Positions 25,153-33,367 of a stretch of 64,000 nt of DNA are shown piece after piece. A program made the position numbers and the translations under genes. Numbering within the stretch: position 1 is the first letter of the stretch; every line of letters begins with the position of its first letter. Origin of the DNA: an uncultured Clostridia bacterium (GTDB lineage: Bacteria > Bacillota > Clostridia > Christensenellales > CAG-917); assembly GCA_944332815.1 (NCBI GenBank), contig CALVKQ010000004.1, positions 1-64,000 of the forward strand, in the 5' to 3' direction. The notes beneath the pieces were generated by a model that saw nothing but the letters and a program-made list of their open reading frames with translations, did not search any database and had not been told where the DNA came from.

Positions 25153-25413
25153 ATGGTGCGCGACGATGCAAAACTTATCCGTCTGCTTAAAACTGCAGGA
25201 GGACAGATAGAGGGCATAATCAAAATGATAGAGGAGAAGAAGTATTGCATAGACATCAGCAATCAGCTTCTTGCGGCGCAAGCCATCCTCTCGCGCGTCA
25301 ACAAAGAAGTGCTCAACGCGCACTTGCACTCCTGCGTGCTTTCCTCCATCGAAAGCGGCGACGCCACCCAAAAGGTGGACGAGATCGCAGCAGTGCTGGA
25401 CAAACTTTTGTGA
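25153..25413 (+). CDS. csoR: Copper-sensing transcriptional repressor (CsoR family)
   Basis: This 86-residue all-helical regulator binds DNA as a tetramer and releases it on Cu(I) binding. The Cys-His-Cys set expected of copper sensors is present: Cys in KYCIDISNQ, then His and Cys in AHLHSCV. The N-terminal KLIRLLKTAGGQIEGIIKMIEE is the family signature. It lies 9 bp after copA, with GGAGG before the ATG. It probably acts on the palindrome upstream of copA, giving autoregulation of the operon. Confidence 0.95.
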   Translation: MVRDDAKLIRLLKTAGGQIEGIIKMIEEKKYCIDISNQLLAAQAILSRVNKEVLNAHLHSCVLSSIESGDATQKVDEIAAVLDKLL

Positions 25414-25419
25414 GCGACG

Positions 25420-26310
25420 CATCCTTTATCCGGGACAAATGGGGACGGGGCAAAAATGTTCAAATGTGGGCGTTGCATGCCCACATTTGAACATTTGCGC
25501 CCCCAAGCCCCGCCGCAGGTGGGGACCCCGGCTTTACCCCGTCCCCTATTGTCCCAACGCGTTCCTATTTCGGTATAACGTGAAGCATGAGCGAGCGTGC
25601 CTGAACCCGACTTACACCCATTAAAAGACGGAACAATACCCCATACCTCGCGTTCACTCTTTCGGGGCGTGCTTAATTAAAACACTCCCTTTTTCGAAGA
25701 CGGAAAAATATCCCTCATTCCCGACGCGCACTTATTCGGGGTGTATTAGATTTTTACTTACCCCTGTTCAAAGACGGAACAACGCGCCGCTCAGCCAAAC
25801 TTGCACCGTGGGCGAGCATTCGCCCACGCTTGCAAGTCGCGGCGCGTCCCCCTGAGCGCCGAGCGCTGATGGAGCATTAAGTAGACACGGGCGTAGTGCG
25901 CGAGTGCCGAATTCCTCCGCCCGTGCCGGGTTCTCGGTGAGTGCAGTTCTCCGCTTGATTATGTGAGTGCAATAAACAAACTTTTTTAAGTGGCGGAAAG
26001 TCAGTCCTGCATGATGCGAGGAGTACAGCCCTTTCGGCACGGGGGAGGAAAGCCCGAAGGGAAGGAGGGGGTACAATACTCCCATGTCAGGGGACGTGCA
26101 CCCCAATTAAACTTTATCTTTCACGTGCACTAGTTAGAGTGTTCTTACTTTATCCGGGACAAATGGGGACGGGCTTGTTTTGTCCAATTTTTGGACGAAA
26201 TAAGCCCGTCCCCAACTGTTCAATTTTTGAACAAAACAAGCCCGTCCCTAAATGTTCAAAAATTGGACAAAATAAGCCCGTCCCTAAATGTTCAAAATCA
26301 GGGGGTTAAG
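25420..26310 (+). repeat. Modular non-coding repeat island A (most complete copy)
   Basis: Order on the plus strand: CCGGGACAAATGGGGACGGGG with a hairpin around ATGTTCAAATGTGGGC; CCCAACGCGTTCCTATTTCGG; GTGAAGCATGAGCG; several AAGACGGAA boxes; a long hairpin (25793-25846); TTAAGTAGACACGGGC; GCTTGATTATGTGAGTG; CTGCATGATGCGAGGAGTAC; CCCATGTCAGGGGACG; then two or three GGGGACGGGC palindromes (26165-26290). The same order recurs at 41.3 kb and, inverted, at 42.6-43.4 kb. No convincing protein frame is present. Confidence 0.85.
25793..25846 (+). repeat. Long hairpin module, copy 1
   Basis: CGCGCCGC pairs with GCGGCGCG, ACTTGCA with TGCAAGT, and CGTGGGCGA with TCGCCCACG around a GCAT loop. Further copies are at 28529-28592, 41411-41473 and 43084-43141. 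Confidence 0.9.
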
Positions 26311-26324
26311 GATCGGGGAGTAAA

Positions 26325-26358
26325 AAAAGATCCGCCGTAGGGGCGGACCTTTTTTTTT
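26325..26358. terminator. Bidirectional terminator
   Basis: AGATCCGCC-GTAGG-GGCGGACCT is flanked by A7 and T9, so it can serve the minus-strand gene ending at 26500. Confidence 0.7.
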
Positions 26359-26369
26359 CGTTGTTGTTT

Positions 26370-26492
26370 TCCCGGGTGAAAATCTGTGATTTTCTGCTGG
26401 GGTTCTGCTGGGGTCCCCGTCGCGAAATCTCTGATTTCGGGATGGGGTTGTCGTTGGGGTCCCCGGGTGAAAATTTCTAATTTTCAGCTGGG
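26370..26492. repeat. GAAAATC hairpin array, copy 1
   Basis: Three short hairpins follow one another: GAAAATC-TGT-GATTTTC, GAAATC-TCT-GATTTC and GAAAATT-TCT-AATTTTC. They are separated by GGGGTCCCC-type spacers. Related arrays lie at 41171-41310 and 61345-61435. Confidence 0.8.
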
Positions 26493-26499
26493 GCATCCG

Positions 26500-27168
26500 T
26501 TATGCTTTCTTCTTGCCGAGGAAGAAGCCGACAGCACCGGCGACGCCGCCGAGCAAGCCGCCGACGAGCAACAGAGCAGACGCAGCGCCGAGGACGGGCT
26601 TGACGTACTCGGTCATTTCTTCGCCGAGGATCGAATCATTTATGAAGTCAAAGATGGAGCCGGTGAGCGCTGCCGCGATGATGGCGAAGAGGAGGGCAGC
26701 AACTGCCGCAGCCAGCAGGACTATGCGCAGGATGCCGTTGTTCGCGAACAGTTTGACGACTGCGACCGCAACGGCGATGGCGAGCATGAGCACGGTCATG
26801 ATGGCGAATGCGCAGATGGCGGGCAGTTTCTGATAGAAGCCGAGATATTCTTTAGCGGATTCAAGTTCCTCGTCGTCAAGCCCAAGTTTCTCGGCGTTGT
26901 CGATGGCTTCCTTCAAGCCGTCAACGCTTTCCTTATACTCATCGGTGCCGACAAGATCAAGGATGTCGCCGATAGAAGAGAATCCGGTTTCGCTGACCAA
27001 GTTATCGATGTCGTCCTGTGTGATGCCGAGGGCTTCTTCAAAATCTTTGTCGACTTTGATCGTCCACCATCCGTCGATGGAAACACCGATGATAGAGAAC
27101 AAGAGGCAGATGACAAGGATGCCGAGCACGACGATGTCAATGATGCCGATTTTTTTTGCGTTTGCCAT
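26500..27168 (-). CDS. Four-helix membrane protein, unknown function
   Basis: This 222-residue protein is not recognised. Helix 1 (residues ~9-30, IIDIVVLGILVICLLFSIIG) is followed by an acidic extracytoplasmic loop of ~85 residues (GWWTIKVDKDFEEALG, several Asp/Glu runs). Three closely spaced helices and a short basic tail FLGKKKA complete it. The topology matches the protein encoded divergently at 27439, although sequence identity is low. It is expressed from its own TTGACA/TAAAAT promoter with an AAGGAG site. Confidence 0.8.
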   Translation of the reverse strand: MANAKKIGIIDIVVLGILVICLLFSIIGVSIDGWWTIKVDKDFEEALGITQDDIDNLVSETGFSSIGDILDLVGTDEYKESVDGLKEAIDNAEKLGLDDEELESAKEYLGFYQKLPAICAFAIMTVLMLAIAVAVAVVKLFANNGILRIVLLAAAVAALLFAIIAAALTGSIFDFINDSILGEEMTEYVKPVLGAASALLLVGGLLGGVAGAVGFFLGKKKA

Positions 27169-27215
27169 AACAATTCTCCTTATTTTCCCCGACTTATGCC
27201 GGTTCTGATGTTTTC

Positions 27216-27244
27216 ATTTTAGCAAAGCCTTTCATCGCTGTCAA
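27216..27244 (-). promoter_or_regulatory. Promoter of the minus-strand four-helix gene
   Basis: On the minus strand: TTGACA, a 17-bp spacer and TAAAAT. A CCCCGAAAGGGGG hairpin lies just upstream (27264-27277). Confidence 0.8.
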
Positions 27245-27355
27245 TATACACTTTCGGATTTTGTCCCCGAAAGGGGGAATTTTTCTTTTGCCGCGGCGGA
27301 AAGGCGCGTCGCCGTTCAACATCATATGCGCGCTCTCGCTCCCATGTGACGGAGG

Positions 27356-27383
27356 TTGACAAAACGGATTTTTTTGCTATACT
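27356..27383 (+). promoter_or_regulatory. Promoter of the plus-strand four-helix gene
   Basis: TTGACA (27356-27361), a 16-bp spacer and TATACT (27378-27383). Confidence 0.85.
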
Positions 27384-27438
27384 ATCATTTATCAGCATAA
27401 TTAATGTGTTCCCTTTCGGGGAGCAAAGGAGGTTTGCT

Positions 27439-27990
27439 ATGGCAAAACAAAAGGCAGGGATGCTCGGGATAATCATGGGCGTCATAGTGCTTGCGATGTG
27501 CGCCATCTCGATCGCAGGGCTTGCCGTCGACGAGTGGACCGTTTATAAGAGCGAAATCATCGGGAGCGAGCATGAAGAGCCCACCTCGTTCGGGGAGTAC
27601 AGCGACGCAGTGATCGGCGAAGAGGGCGAGGATCTCGAAAACATCCAGATGCCCAAAGATTGGGAAGACGCAGAGTCGCTCAAAACGGTCATGGTGGTGT
27701 TCGGCTACATCGCCGTCATAGGCGTGTGCGCGCTTGCGGTGCTTTATCTGCTCAAAATGGTGCTCAACTTCGGGTTGATGCGCTTCTTCGTGGGCATCGT
27801 GGGCATACTCACCCTCGCGGCAGGCGCGGTGCTGACGGGCGTGACTGCGTCCTATTGCGCGGATTATCTGCTCAACGCCGATATCGGCGTCATTTCGGGT
27901 GAGATGGTCATGGGCGTGGGCGCGTATCTCTCCTGCATAGGCACGATGGCAGGCGGTCTTGCCGCAGTCATCGGCGTGGCACGGAAATGA
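27439..27990 (+). CDS. Four-helix membrane protein, unknown function (divergent partner)
   Basis: This 183-residue protein has the same plan as its divergent neighbour: basic start MAKQKAG, helix 1 (GIIMGVIVLAMCAISIAGLAV), then DEWTVYKSE and an acidic loop of ~60 residues, and three more helices. A Trp soon after helix 1 occurs in both (GWW; DEW). This resembles the general layout of four-helix tetraspan proteins but I do not assign a family. AAGGAGG precedes the ATG and a strong terminator follows. Confidence 0.8.
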   Translation: MAKQKAGMLGIIMGVIVLAMCAISIAGLAVDEWTVYKSEIIGSEHEEPTSFGEYSDAVIGEEGEDLENIQMPKDWEDAESLKTVMVVFGYIAVIGVCALAVLYLLKMVLNFGLMRFFVGIVGILTLAAGAVLTGVTASYCADYLLNADIGVISGEMVMGVGAYLSCIGTMAGGLAAVIGVARK

Positions 27991-28000
27991 GAAAGGTTTG

Positions 28001-28035
28001 AAAAAAAACGGACGCCGCTCGGCGTCCGTTTTTTT
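28001..28035 (+). terminator. Terminator of the four-helix gene
   Basis: AAAAACGGACGCC-GCTC-GGCGTCCGTTTTT with A and T flanks; it can work in both directions. Confidence 0.93.
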
Positions 28036-28099
28036 ATGGTATACGATGTGTCCCAAGGAGTTTCTGGTCGGGGTGGCGTGATTGATCGGGAGAGTTTGG

Positions 28100-28640
28100 A
28101 CACTCCGGGACAGGTTTTGAACACTTGGGGACGGGCTTATTTTGTTCAAAAATTGGACAAATCAAACACGTCCCCAACTGTTCAAAAATTGAACAAAATA
28201 AGCCCGTCCCCAAGTGTTCAACGGCTTCGACTGTCCATTCCTTATATCTTTAAGTGTTGTTTGCCCCCTTCCTTCGGGTTTCCCCCAAAATCGTTCCCCC
28301 TTAAAAGGGAACCCACCATTTTGGGGGAAACCTTCGGCGCTCGCGCACGACTGCTTCCGAGGACGGCACCTCTGCGGAGCCGCCATGTTATGCCGCTTGC
28401 AATGCGCCCGCTGCGCGAAGAGAGTGGCGCATTGCCGGCGCACTATTCGTCTAGCGCTCGGCACTCACACGGTCGCCGCCTGTTGCGGCTCCGCTCCGAA
28501 TAAGTGCGCGTCGTGTACGGGGTTGGGACGCGCCGCGACTTGCAAGCGTGGGCGAATGCTCGCCCACGGTGCAAGTTTGGCTGAGCGGCGCGTTGTTCCG
28601 TCTTCGAACAAGTATAAATAAAATATCAAGCACGCCACAA
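28100..28640. repeat. Modular repeat island D
   Basis: A palindrome with arms 28127-28149 and 28189-28211 matches that at 22253-22337. After an unrelated-looking stretch (28225-28500, containing an AAAATCGTTCCCCC..CCATTTTGGGGGAA fold), the long hairpin module occurs in reverse orientation at 28529-28592 with GTTCCGTCTTCGAACAAGTA and AAGCACGCC modules. No gene is supported here. Confidence 0.8.
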
Positions 28641-28700
28641 ACGGATGAACATTTGAGGATGGGGTTCAGTTAAGAAGTTATCGGTTCGGGCAGGGTAGGG

Positions 28701-30356
28701 TCACATCAGTCCGTTTATCTCGCCGCTGTCCGTGTCGATGGTGATGCGGTCGGTGTTGGGGGAGGAGCCCAGCCCCGGCATGAGCAGCATATTGCCGCCC
28801 AGCACGACGATGAACTCCGCACCTGCGCGCGGTATGACGTCGCGCACGGCAAAGTCGAACCCTTCGGGGGCGCCGAGCGCCTTCTCGTCGCAGGAGAAGG
28901 AGTATTGCGTTTTGGCGATGCAAACGGGATAGGCGGCGTACTCCGGGTTGGACTCTATCTTGGCGAGATGTTCGAGCGCGAGGGGTGACCAGCTCACGCT
29001 GCCTGCGCCGTACACGTTCTTTGCGACGGCGGCGACCTTTTCGGGCACGCTCGCGCTGTCGGGATAGGCAAAGGTCACTTCCTTTTCGGGCAGCGAGGAA
29101 AGCTCCAGCACCTTGGCGGCAAGTTCTTCCGCGCCTGCGCCGCCCTTTGCGAACCCTTCCGTCACAACGGCGTCCGCGCCGCACTCCGCGCACAGACGTT
29201 TGAGGGCGGCAAGCTCCGCATCGGTGTCGGCGGCAAAACGGTTTATCGCCACAACAACGCGTTGAGAGAAGCGTTTCAGATTGTTCAAGTGCCGTTTCAG
29301 GTTGGAAAAGCCCTTTTCAAGCGCGGCGATGTTTTCCTCCGAGGCGTGTTTGCGCGGCACTCCGCCGTTGAATTTCAGACTGCGCACCGTGGCGACCAGC
29401 ACCACGCAGGCAGGGCGGATGCCTGCCTTGCGGCATTTGATGTCGAGGAATTTTTCGCCGCCGAGTTCCGCGCCGAAACCGGCTTCCGTCACGACGTAGT
29501 CCGCGTGCTGCATAGCCGCGCGCGTGGCGAGCACGCTGTTGCAACCGTGCGCTATGTTCGCGAACGGACCTCCGTGCACGTAGGCAGGAGTGCCTTCCAG
29601 CGTCTGCACCAGGTTGGGGCGCAGCGCGTCGCGAAGCAGCACCGTCATGGACTCTTCCGCTTTAAGGTCGCGCGCGCGTATCTCTTTGCCGTCGCCGTCG
29701 TAACCTATGACTATGTTCCCCAGCCTGCGTTTGAGGTCGCCGAGAGAGGACGCCAGGCAAAACGCCGCCATGACTTCGCTCGCCGCCGTGATGACGAAAC
29801 CGTCTTCGCGCGGTACGCCGTTCACGCTGCCGCCCAGCCCCACTTCCACCACGCGCAGCGCGCGGTCGTTCAGGTCAAGGCACCTGCGCCAGATGACTTC
29901 CTTTATGCCGAGCGCGTTGCCGAATTTGATGTGATTGTCGATGAGGGCGGAGAGCAGGTTGTTTGCGGACGTGATGGCGTGGAAGTCCCCCGTGAAGTGC
30001 AGGTTGATGTCCTCCATGGGGATGACCTGCGCCATGCTTCCTCCGCACGCGCCGCCCTTTATGCCGAACACGGGACCCAGCGAAGGCTCCCGAAGCGCAA
30101 GACAGGCGTTCGCCCCGAGCCTGCGCATCCCGTCCGCAAGCCCTATGCTGACGGTAGTCTTGCCTTCGCCCAGGGGGGTGGGGTTCATCGCCGTGACCAG
30201 GACGAGTTTGGCTTTGCCGCCGCCCGTGGGCATGGGGACTTTGGCTTTGAATTTGCCGTACGGTTCGATGTCGTCGGCAGAGTAGCCCAGTTTCGCAGCC
30301 ACTTCGGCGATGGGCAGGGGGCGTGCGTTTCTTGCTATCTCGATGTCTGTGAGCAT
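28701..30356 (-). CDS. fhs: Formate-tetrahydrofolate ligase
   Basis: This 551-residue cytoplasmic enzyme makes 10-formyl-THF from formate, ATP and THF, feeding purine and C1 metabolism and, in acetogens, the methyl branch of the Wood-Ljungdahl pathway. The nucleotide motif TPLGEGKTTVSIGLADGM, EPSLGPVFGIKGGACGGS, NLHFTGDFHAI and FVRPACVVLVATVR-like region (IRPACVVLVATVRSLKFNGG) are diagnostic. Length is normal. GGAGGA precedes the start and a TATAAT (minus strand, 30387-30392) lies upstream. No other acetogenesis gene is in the window. Confidence 0.97.
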   Translation of the reverse strand: MLTDIEIARNARPLPIAEVAAKLGYSADDIEPYGKFKAKVPMPTGGGKAKLVLVTAMNPTPLGEGKTTVSIGLADGMRRLGANACLALREPSLGPVFGIKGGACGGSMAQVIPMEDINLHFTGDFHAITSANNLLSALIDNHIKFGNALGIKEVIWRRCLDLNDRALRVVEVGLGGSVNGVPREDGFVITAASEVMAAFCLASSLGDLKRRLGNIVIGYDGDGKEIRARDLKAEESMTVLLRDALRPNLVQTLEGTPAYVHGGPFANIAHGCNSVLATRAAMQHADYVVTEAGFGAELGGEKFLDIKCRKAGIRPACVVLVATVRSLKFNGGVPRKHASEENIAALEKGFSNLKRHLNNLKRFSQRVVVAINRFAADTDAELAALKRLCAECGADAVVTEGFAKGGAGAEELAAKVLELSSLPEKEVTFAYPDSASVPEKVAAVAKNVYGAGSVSWSPLALEHLAKIESNPEYAAYPVCIAKTQYSFSCDEKALGAPEGFDFAVRDVIPRAGAEFIVVLGGNMLLMPGLGSSPNTDRITIDTDSGEINGLM

Positions 30357-30442
30357 ACATCGTCCTCCCTATGGTGGTCGCTTAAAATTATAAGGCAAAA
30401 CGGGGCGTTTTTCCACTGTTTTGAAAGTTTGTCGGAAAAATA

Positions 30443-30471
30443 TTGCCTAAACGCGCGTTCTATAATATAAT
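30443..30471 (+). promoter_or_regulatory. Promoter of the 30514 gene
   Basis: TTGCCT (30443-30448), a 17-bp spacer and TATAAT (30466-30471). A second TATAAT overlaps it at 30461-30466. Confidence 0.7.
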
Positions 30472-30513
30472 ATTGCCATATCAACGCCGCACCGCGGCTC
30501 ACGGGGGGACTAC

Positions 30514-31182
30514 ATGACCAAACCGCTCAAAAAGAACGAGAAAGTCCAGATAGGGCTGCTCACGCTCGCTTGCGTCATCATCGTGCTGGGGATACTCTTC
30601 CTCGTCAACGCCATGCAGGAGTTCCCCGAAAACGGGTTCTTCCCTGCCTTTTGTGAGATAGACAACATCATCGCGAAGTATATCGTCGTCATCCTCACCA
30701 TGGCGTGCGGCATAATGCTGTTTTCCAACGTCGCCATCACCATAGAGGACAAGAAGCTCCGCAACGGTCTGACCATAGGCATCACCGCCTTTTCCACCGT
30801 GCTCACGGTGCCCCTCGTCTACGTCTTCATCGCCATCCTGCCTTACGCAGCAGACCCCGTGCCTTTCGAGGAGCTCAACCCCTTAGACGCCTTAATGCGC
30901 ACGGACAGGATATACCTCGGTTTCGTGGATTGGTTCGGCAGCGACGGTCTGCTGTGGGCGGCGCTCGTCGTCATGCTGCTGCTGTCGTTGGTGTTCATCA
31001 CCTTCCCCCTGCTCACGGGCATACTTGCCGTCAAGAATGAGCAGACCCTCGGTTTCAAGAAGGAAGGGTTCCCCTTCGGGGTCATCACGCTGCCCGTCGT
31101 GGCGAAACAGAGAGCGGCGGCGGAAGTTGCCGAAGCCGGAGAAGAAGCCCCGGCGGCGGATGTCGGGGGAGAGGACGCCTGA
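30514..31182 (+). CDS. Four-helix membrane protein, unknown function
   Basis: This 222-residue protein has helices at about residues 12-31, 52-72, 82-110 and 145-172 and a C-terminal Ala/Glu-rich cytoplasmic tail (EVAEAGEEAPAADVGGEDA). It is not recognised. Size and helix number are like the pair at 26500-27990, but the large loop after helix 1 is absent. It has its own promoter, a GGGGGG ribosome binding region and a terminator. Confidence 0.78.
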   Translation: MTKPLKKNEKVQIGLLTLACVIIVLGILFLVNAMQEFPENGFFPAFCEIDNIIAKYIVVILTMACGIMLFSNVAITIEDKKLRNGLTIGITAFSTVLTVPLVYVFIAILPYAADPVPFEELNPLDALMRTDRIYLGFVDWFGSDGLLWAALVVMLLLSLVFITFPLLTGILAVKNEQTLGFKKEGFPFGVITLPVVAKQRAAAEVAEAGEEAPAADVGGEDA

Positions 31183-31210
31183 TCGCGCCGAAAAAAGAAG
31201 AAAAAAGTCG

Positions 31211-31236
31211 AAAACGCGGCGGATGCCGCGTTTTTT
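31211..31236. terminator. Bidirectional terminator between the 30514 gene and dapB
   Basis: AAAACGCGGC-GGAT-GCCGCGTTTTTT; an A-rich left flank allows use from both sides. Confidence 0.85.
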
Positions 31237-31297
31237 GTCGTTTTCTCGTTGCTTTTTGTCGTTTTTTAGCGTATGACCGCGTTACGTTTGCAGTGGC

Positions 31298-32494
31298 TTA
31301 CTTTATGCCGTAGTAGCTCTTTACGGCGGCTTCCGCTGCGGAGAGGGACTTCGCGTCTATGCAGCAGGAGATCTGTTTTTCGGATGTGGTGATGGCGAAC
31401 ACTTCCGCTCCGGCTCCGCGCAAAGCCGTGAGCACGTCCGCGGCAACGCCGCTCTTATGCTCCATGCCTGCGCCTTCCGCCGTGATCTTGGCGGCTCCGC
31501 GCAGAGTTTTGCTCACCAGCCCGGTGGGGATGCATCCCTCCACCTTGGAGAGGGAAGCGTCGTCCAGCGTGAAGGACACCGCCGCGGTGTCGTCGGAGTT
31601 GAAGTGGTGGCTGATCATATCCAGGTTCACGCCGCTTTGCTTGATGGCGTCCAGCAGCCCCAGAAATTCGTCGAACGGGATGTGGGGCAGAGTGACGAGC
31701 GCGACATCCTTTTCCGACCGCACGGATGTGACGGCATAGTTTTGCGCTATGATGGACGTCATGTTATAAAGCCCCGAAGTCTTGGTCATGAGGAACTTCG
31801 CCGCGCGCAGAGCGCCGCGCACGAACACTTCCTTGTTCTCGGACTCGTGCATGAGGGTGATCACTTCCCCCGTGCCGAGGAACATTATCTCGTGTTTTCC
31901 GACCACCGTGCCGCCGCGGACGGCGTGTATGCCTATCTCGTTGGGCTCCCTGCGGTGCTTGGCGGCGTGCCTGCCGTAAGTGTATTCCAACGAGCCTTCG
32001 CGCACGGAGTTTATCTCGTCCGCGAGGGTGAGCGCGGTGCCGCTGGGGGAGTCCAGCTTGCGGTTGTGGTGGGTTTCCACTATCTCGATGTCGTAATCCT
32101 CGCCCAAAAACTTCGCCGCTTCTTTGGCGAGGTTGCCAAGCAGGTTCACCCCGAGCGACATGTTGCTGGCGCGGAAGACGGGCACGTCATGCGAGATGGC
32201 TTCCACGCGTTTTTCCTGTTCGGGAGAGTAGCCCGTGGTGGCAAGGACGAGTTTCGCCCCCGTGCGCACCGCGTACGCCAGAATGTCGTCGAGCGCCGCA
32301 GGGGAGGAGAAGTCTATCACCACGTCCGCGTCCAGCGGAGCCGCGTCGAAACTTTTGTAAACGGGATAGGGCAGGTCGTCCGCGCCGTTGACGTCCACGC
32401 CGAACACCGCCTCGAATTCCGTCGAGCCGATGAGGGATTTGAACATCGTACGGCCTATGCGTCCTGCCGCACCGGAGATAGCGATCTTTATCAT
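31298..32494 (-). CDS. dapB: 4-hydroxy-tetrahydrodipicolinate reductase fused to ACT domains
   Basis: This 398-residue protein is about 130-150 residues longer than normal DapB. Residues 1-~250 form DapB: Rossmann loop SGAAGRIGRTM, the catalytic VETHHNRKLDSPSGTAL, and MFLGTGEVITLMHES. Residues ~258-398 form two ACT-like repeats like those of aspartokinase (VRSEKDVALVTLPHIP, LDMISHHFNSDDTAAVSFTL; then GMEHKSGVAADVLTALRGAGAEVFAITTSE). This suggests amino-acid feedback on the reductase. The start overlaps the dapA stop by 1 nt (TAATG). It is last in asd-dapA-dapB. Confidence 0.93.
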   Translation of the reverse strand: MIKIAISGAAGRIGRTMFKSLIGSTEFEAVFGVDVNGADDLPYPVYKSFDAAPLDADVVIDFSSPAALDDILAYAVRTGAKLVLATTGYSPEQEKRVEAISHDVPVFRASNMSLGVNLLGNLAKEAAKFLGEDYDIEIVETHHNRKLDSPSGTALTLADEINSVREGSLEYTYGRHAAKHRREPNEIGIHAVRGGTVVGKHEIMFLGTGEVITLMHESENKEVFVRGALRAAKFLMTKTSGLYNMTSIIAQNYAVTSVRSEKDVALVTLPHIPFDEFLGLLDAIKQSGVNLDMISHHFNSDDTAAVSFTLDDASLSKVEGCIPTGLVSKTLRGAAKITAEGAGMEHKSGVAADVLTALRGAGAEVFAITTSEKQISCCIDAKSLSAAEAAVKSYYGIK

Positions 32495-33366
32495 TATCGG
32501 ATAAAAGAGGGAAGCAGCGCTTCCAGTTTTGCCGCGTTTTCGGCGGTCATTTCGGTGAGGGGCAGACGCAGGATACCGCTCGCGAGCCCACGCAGCTGCA
32601 TCGCCTTTTTGACGGGGATGGGGTTGACCTCGCTGAACATCGCGCGCACGAGAGGCAGCATCTCAAGCTGCATCTTCGCCGCCTTTTTCAGGTCGCCCGA
32701 AAGGAATGCGGAGGTCATTTCCGCCGTGAAACGGGGAGCGGCGTTGCTCACCACGCTGATCACGCCCATTCCGCCCATCGCCATGATCGGGACGGTGATG
32801 CCGTCGTCGCCGCTGTACACCACCGCTTTGCCCTCCGAAAGGCGAATGGCTTCCTCGATCTGCTCCATATTGCCGCTGGCTTCTTTGATGGCGGCGATGT
32901 TGGGATGTTCGGCGAGCTTCGCAAACGTCGCAGGCAACAGGTTCACGCCCGTGCGCCCCGGCACGTTATAGCAGATGATCGGGGTATGCACGGCGTCGGC
33001 GACCGCGGTGAAGTGCGCGATGAGCCCTTGCTGGGTCGCCTTGTTGTAGTAAGGCGTGACCAACAGCAGCGCGTCCGCGCCAAGGCTCTCCGCCAGCACG
33101 GACATCTCGACCGCGGCGGATGTGGAATTCGCCCCCGTGCCAACTATGACGGGAAGTTTGCCTTTGAGTTTTTTGACGGCGAATTCGATGACGGACTTCT
33201 TCTCCGCCGCAGACATCGTTGCCGGTTCGCCCGTCGTGCCGAGCACCACAACGGCGTCCACGCCGCCTGCGAGCTGGTCGTCGAGGATGCGGTCAAAACT
33301 TTCAAAGTCCACTCCGCTTTCGGTGAACGGCGTTATGAGCGCCGTGGCTGTACCCTTGAAAATCAT
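32494..33366 (-). CDS. dapA: 4-hydroxy-tetrahydrodipicolinate synthase
   Basis: This 290-residue TIM-barrel aldolase condenses pyruvate and aspartate semialdehyde, the entry to lysine, cell-wall meso-diaminopimelate and dipicolinate. VVLGTTGEPATMS, TPYYNKATQQGL, YNVPGRTGVNL and the Schiff-base lysine region (AAIKEASGN) are clear. It lies 1 bp after asd and overlaps dapB. Its product is also the substrate for the dpaAB enzyme at 2.6-3.9 kb. Confidence 0.97.
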   Translation of the reverse strand: MIFKGTATALITPFTESGVDFESFDRILDDQLAGGVDAVVVLGTTGEPATMSAAEKKSVIEFAVKKLKGKLPVIVGTGANSTSAAVEMSVLAESLGADALLLVTPYYNKATQQGLIAHFTAVADAVHTPIICYNVPGRTGVNLLPATFAKLAEHPNIAAIKEASGNMEQIEEAIRLSEGKAVVYSGDDGITVPIMAMGGMGVISVVSNAAPRFTAEMTSAFLSGDLKKAAKMQLEMLPLVRAMFSEVNPIPVKKAMQLRGLASGILRLPLTEMTAENAAKLEALLPSFIR

Positions 33367-33367
33367 A

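Noticed and set aside
22423..25422. A 999-codon minus-strand frame opposite copA-csoR
   Set aside because: The plus strand has unmistakable CopA and CsoR motifs with promoter and operator; the opposite frame is a shadow.
25768..26106. A 112-codon minus-strand frame inside repeat island A
   Set aside because: It translates repeat modules and hairpins. Equivalent frames are broken in islands B and C.
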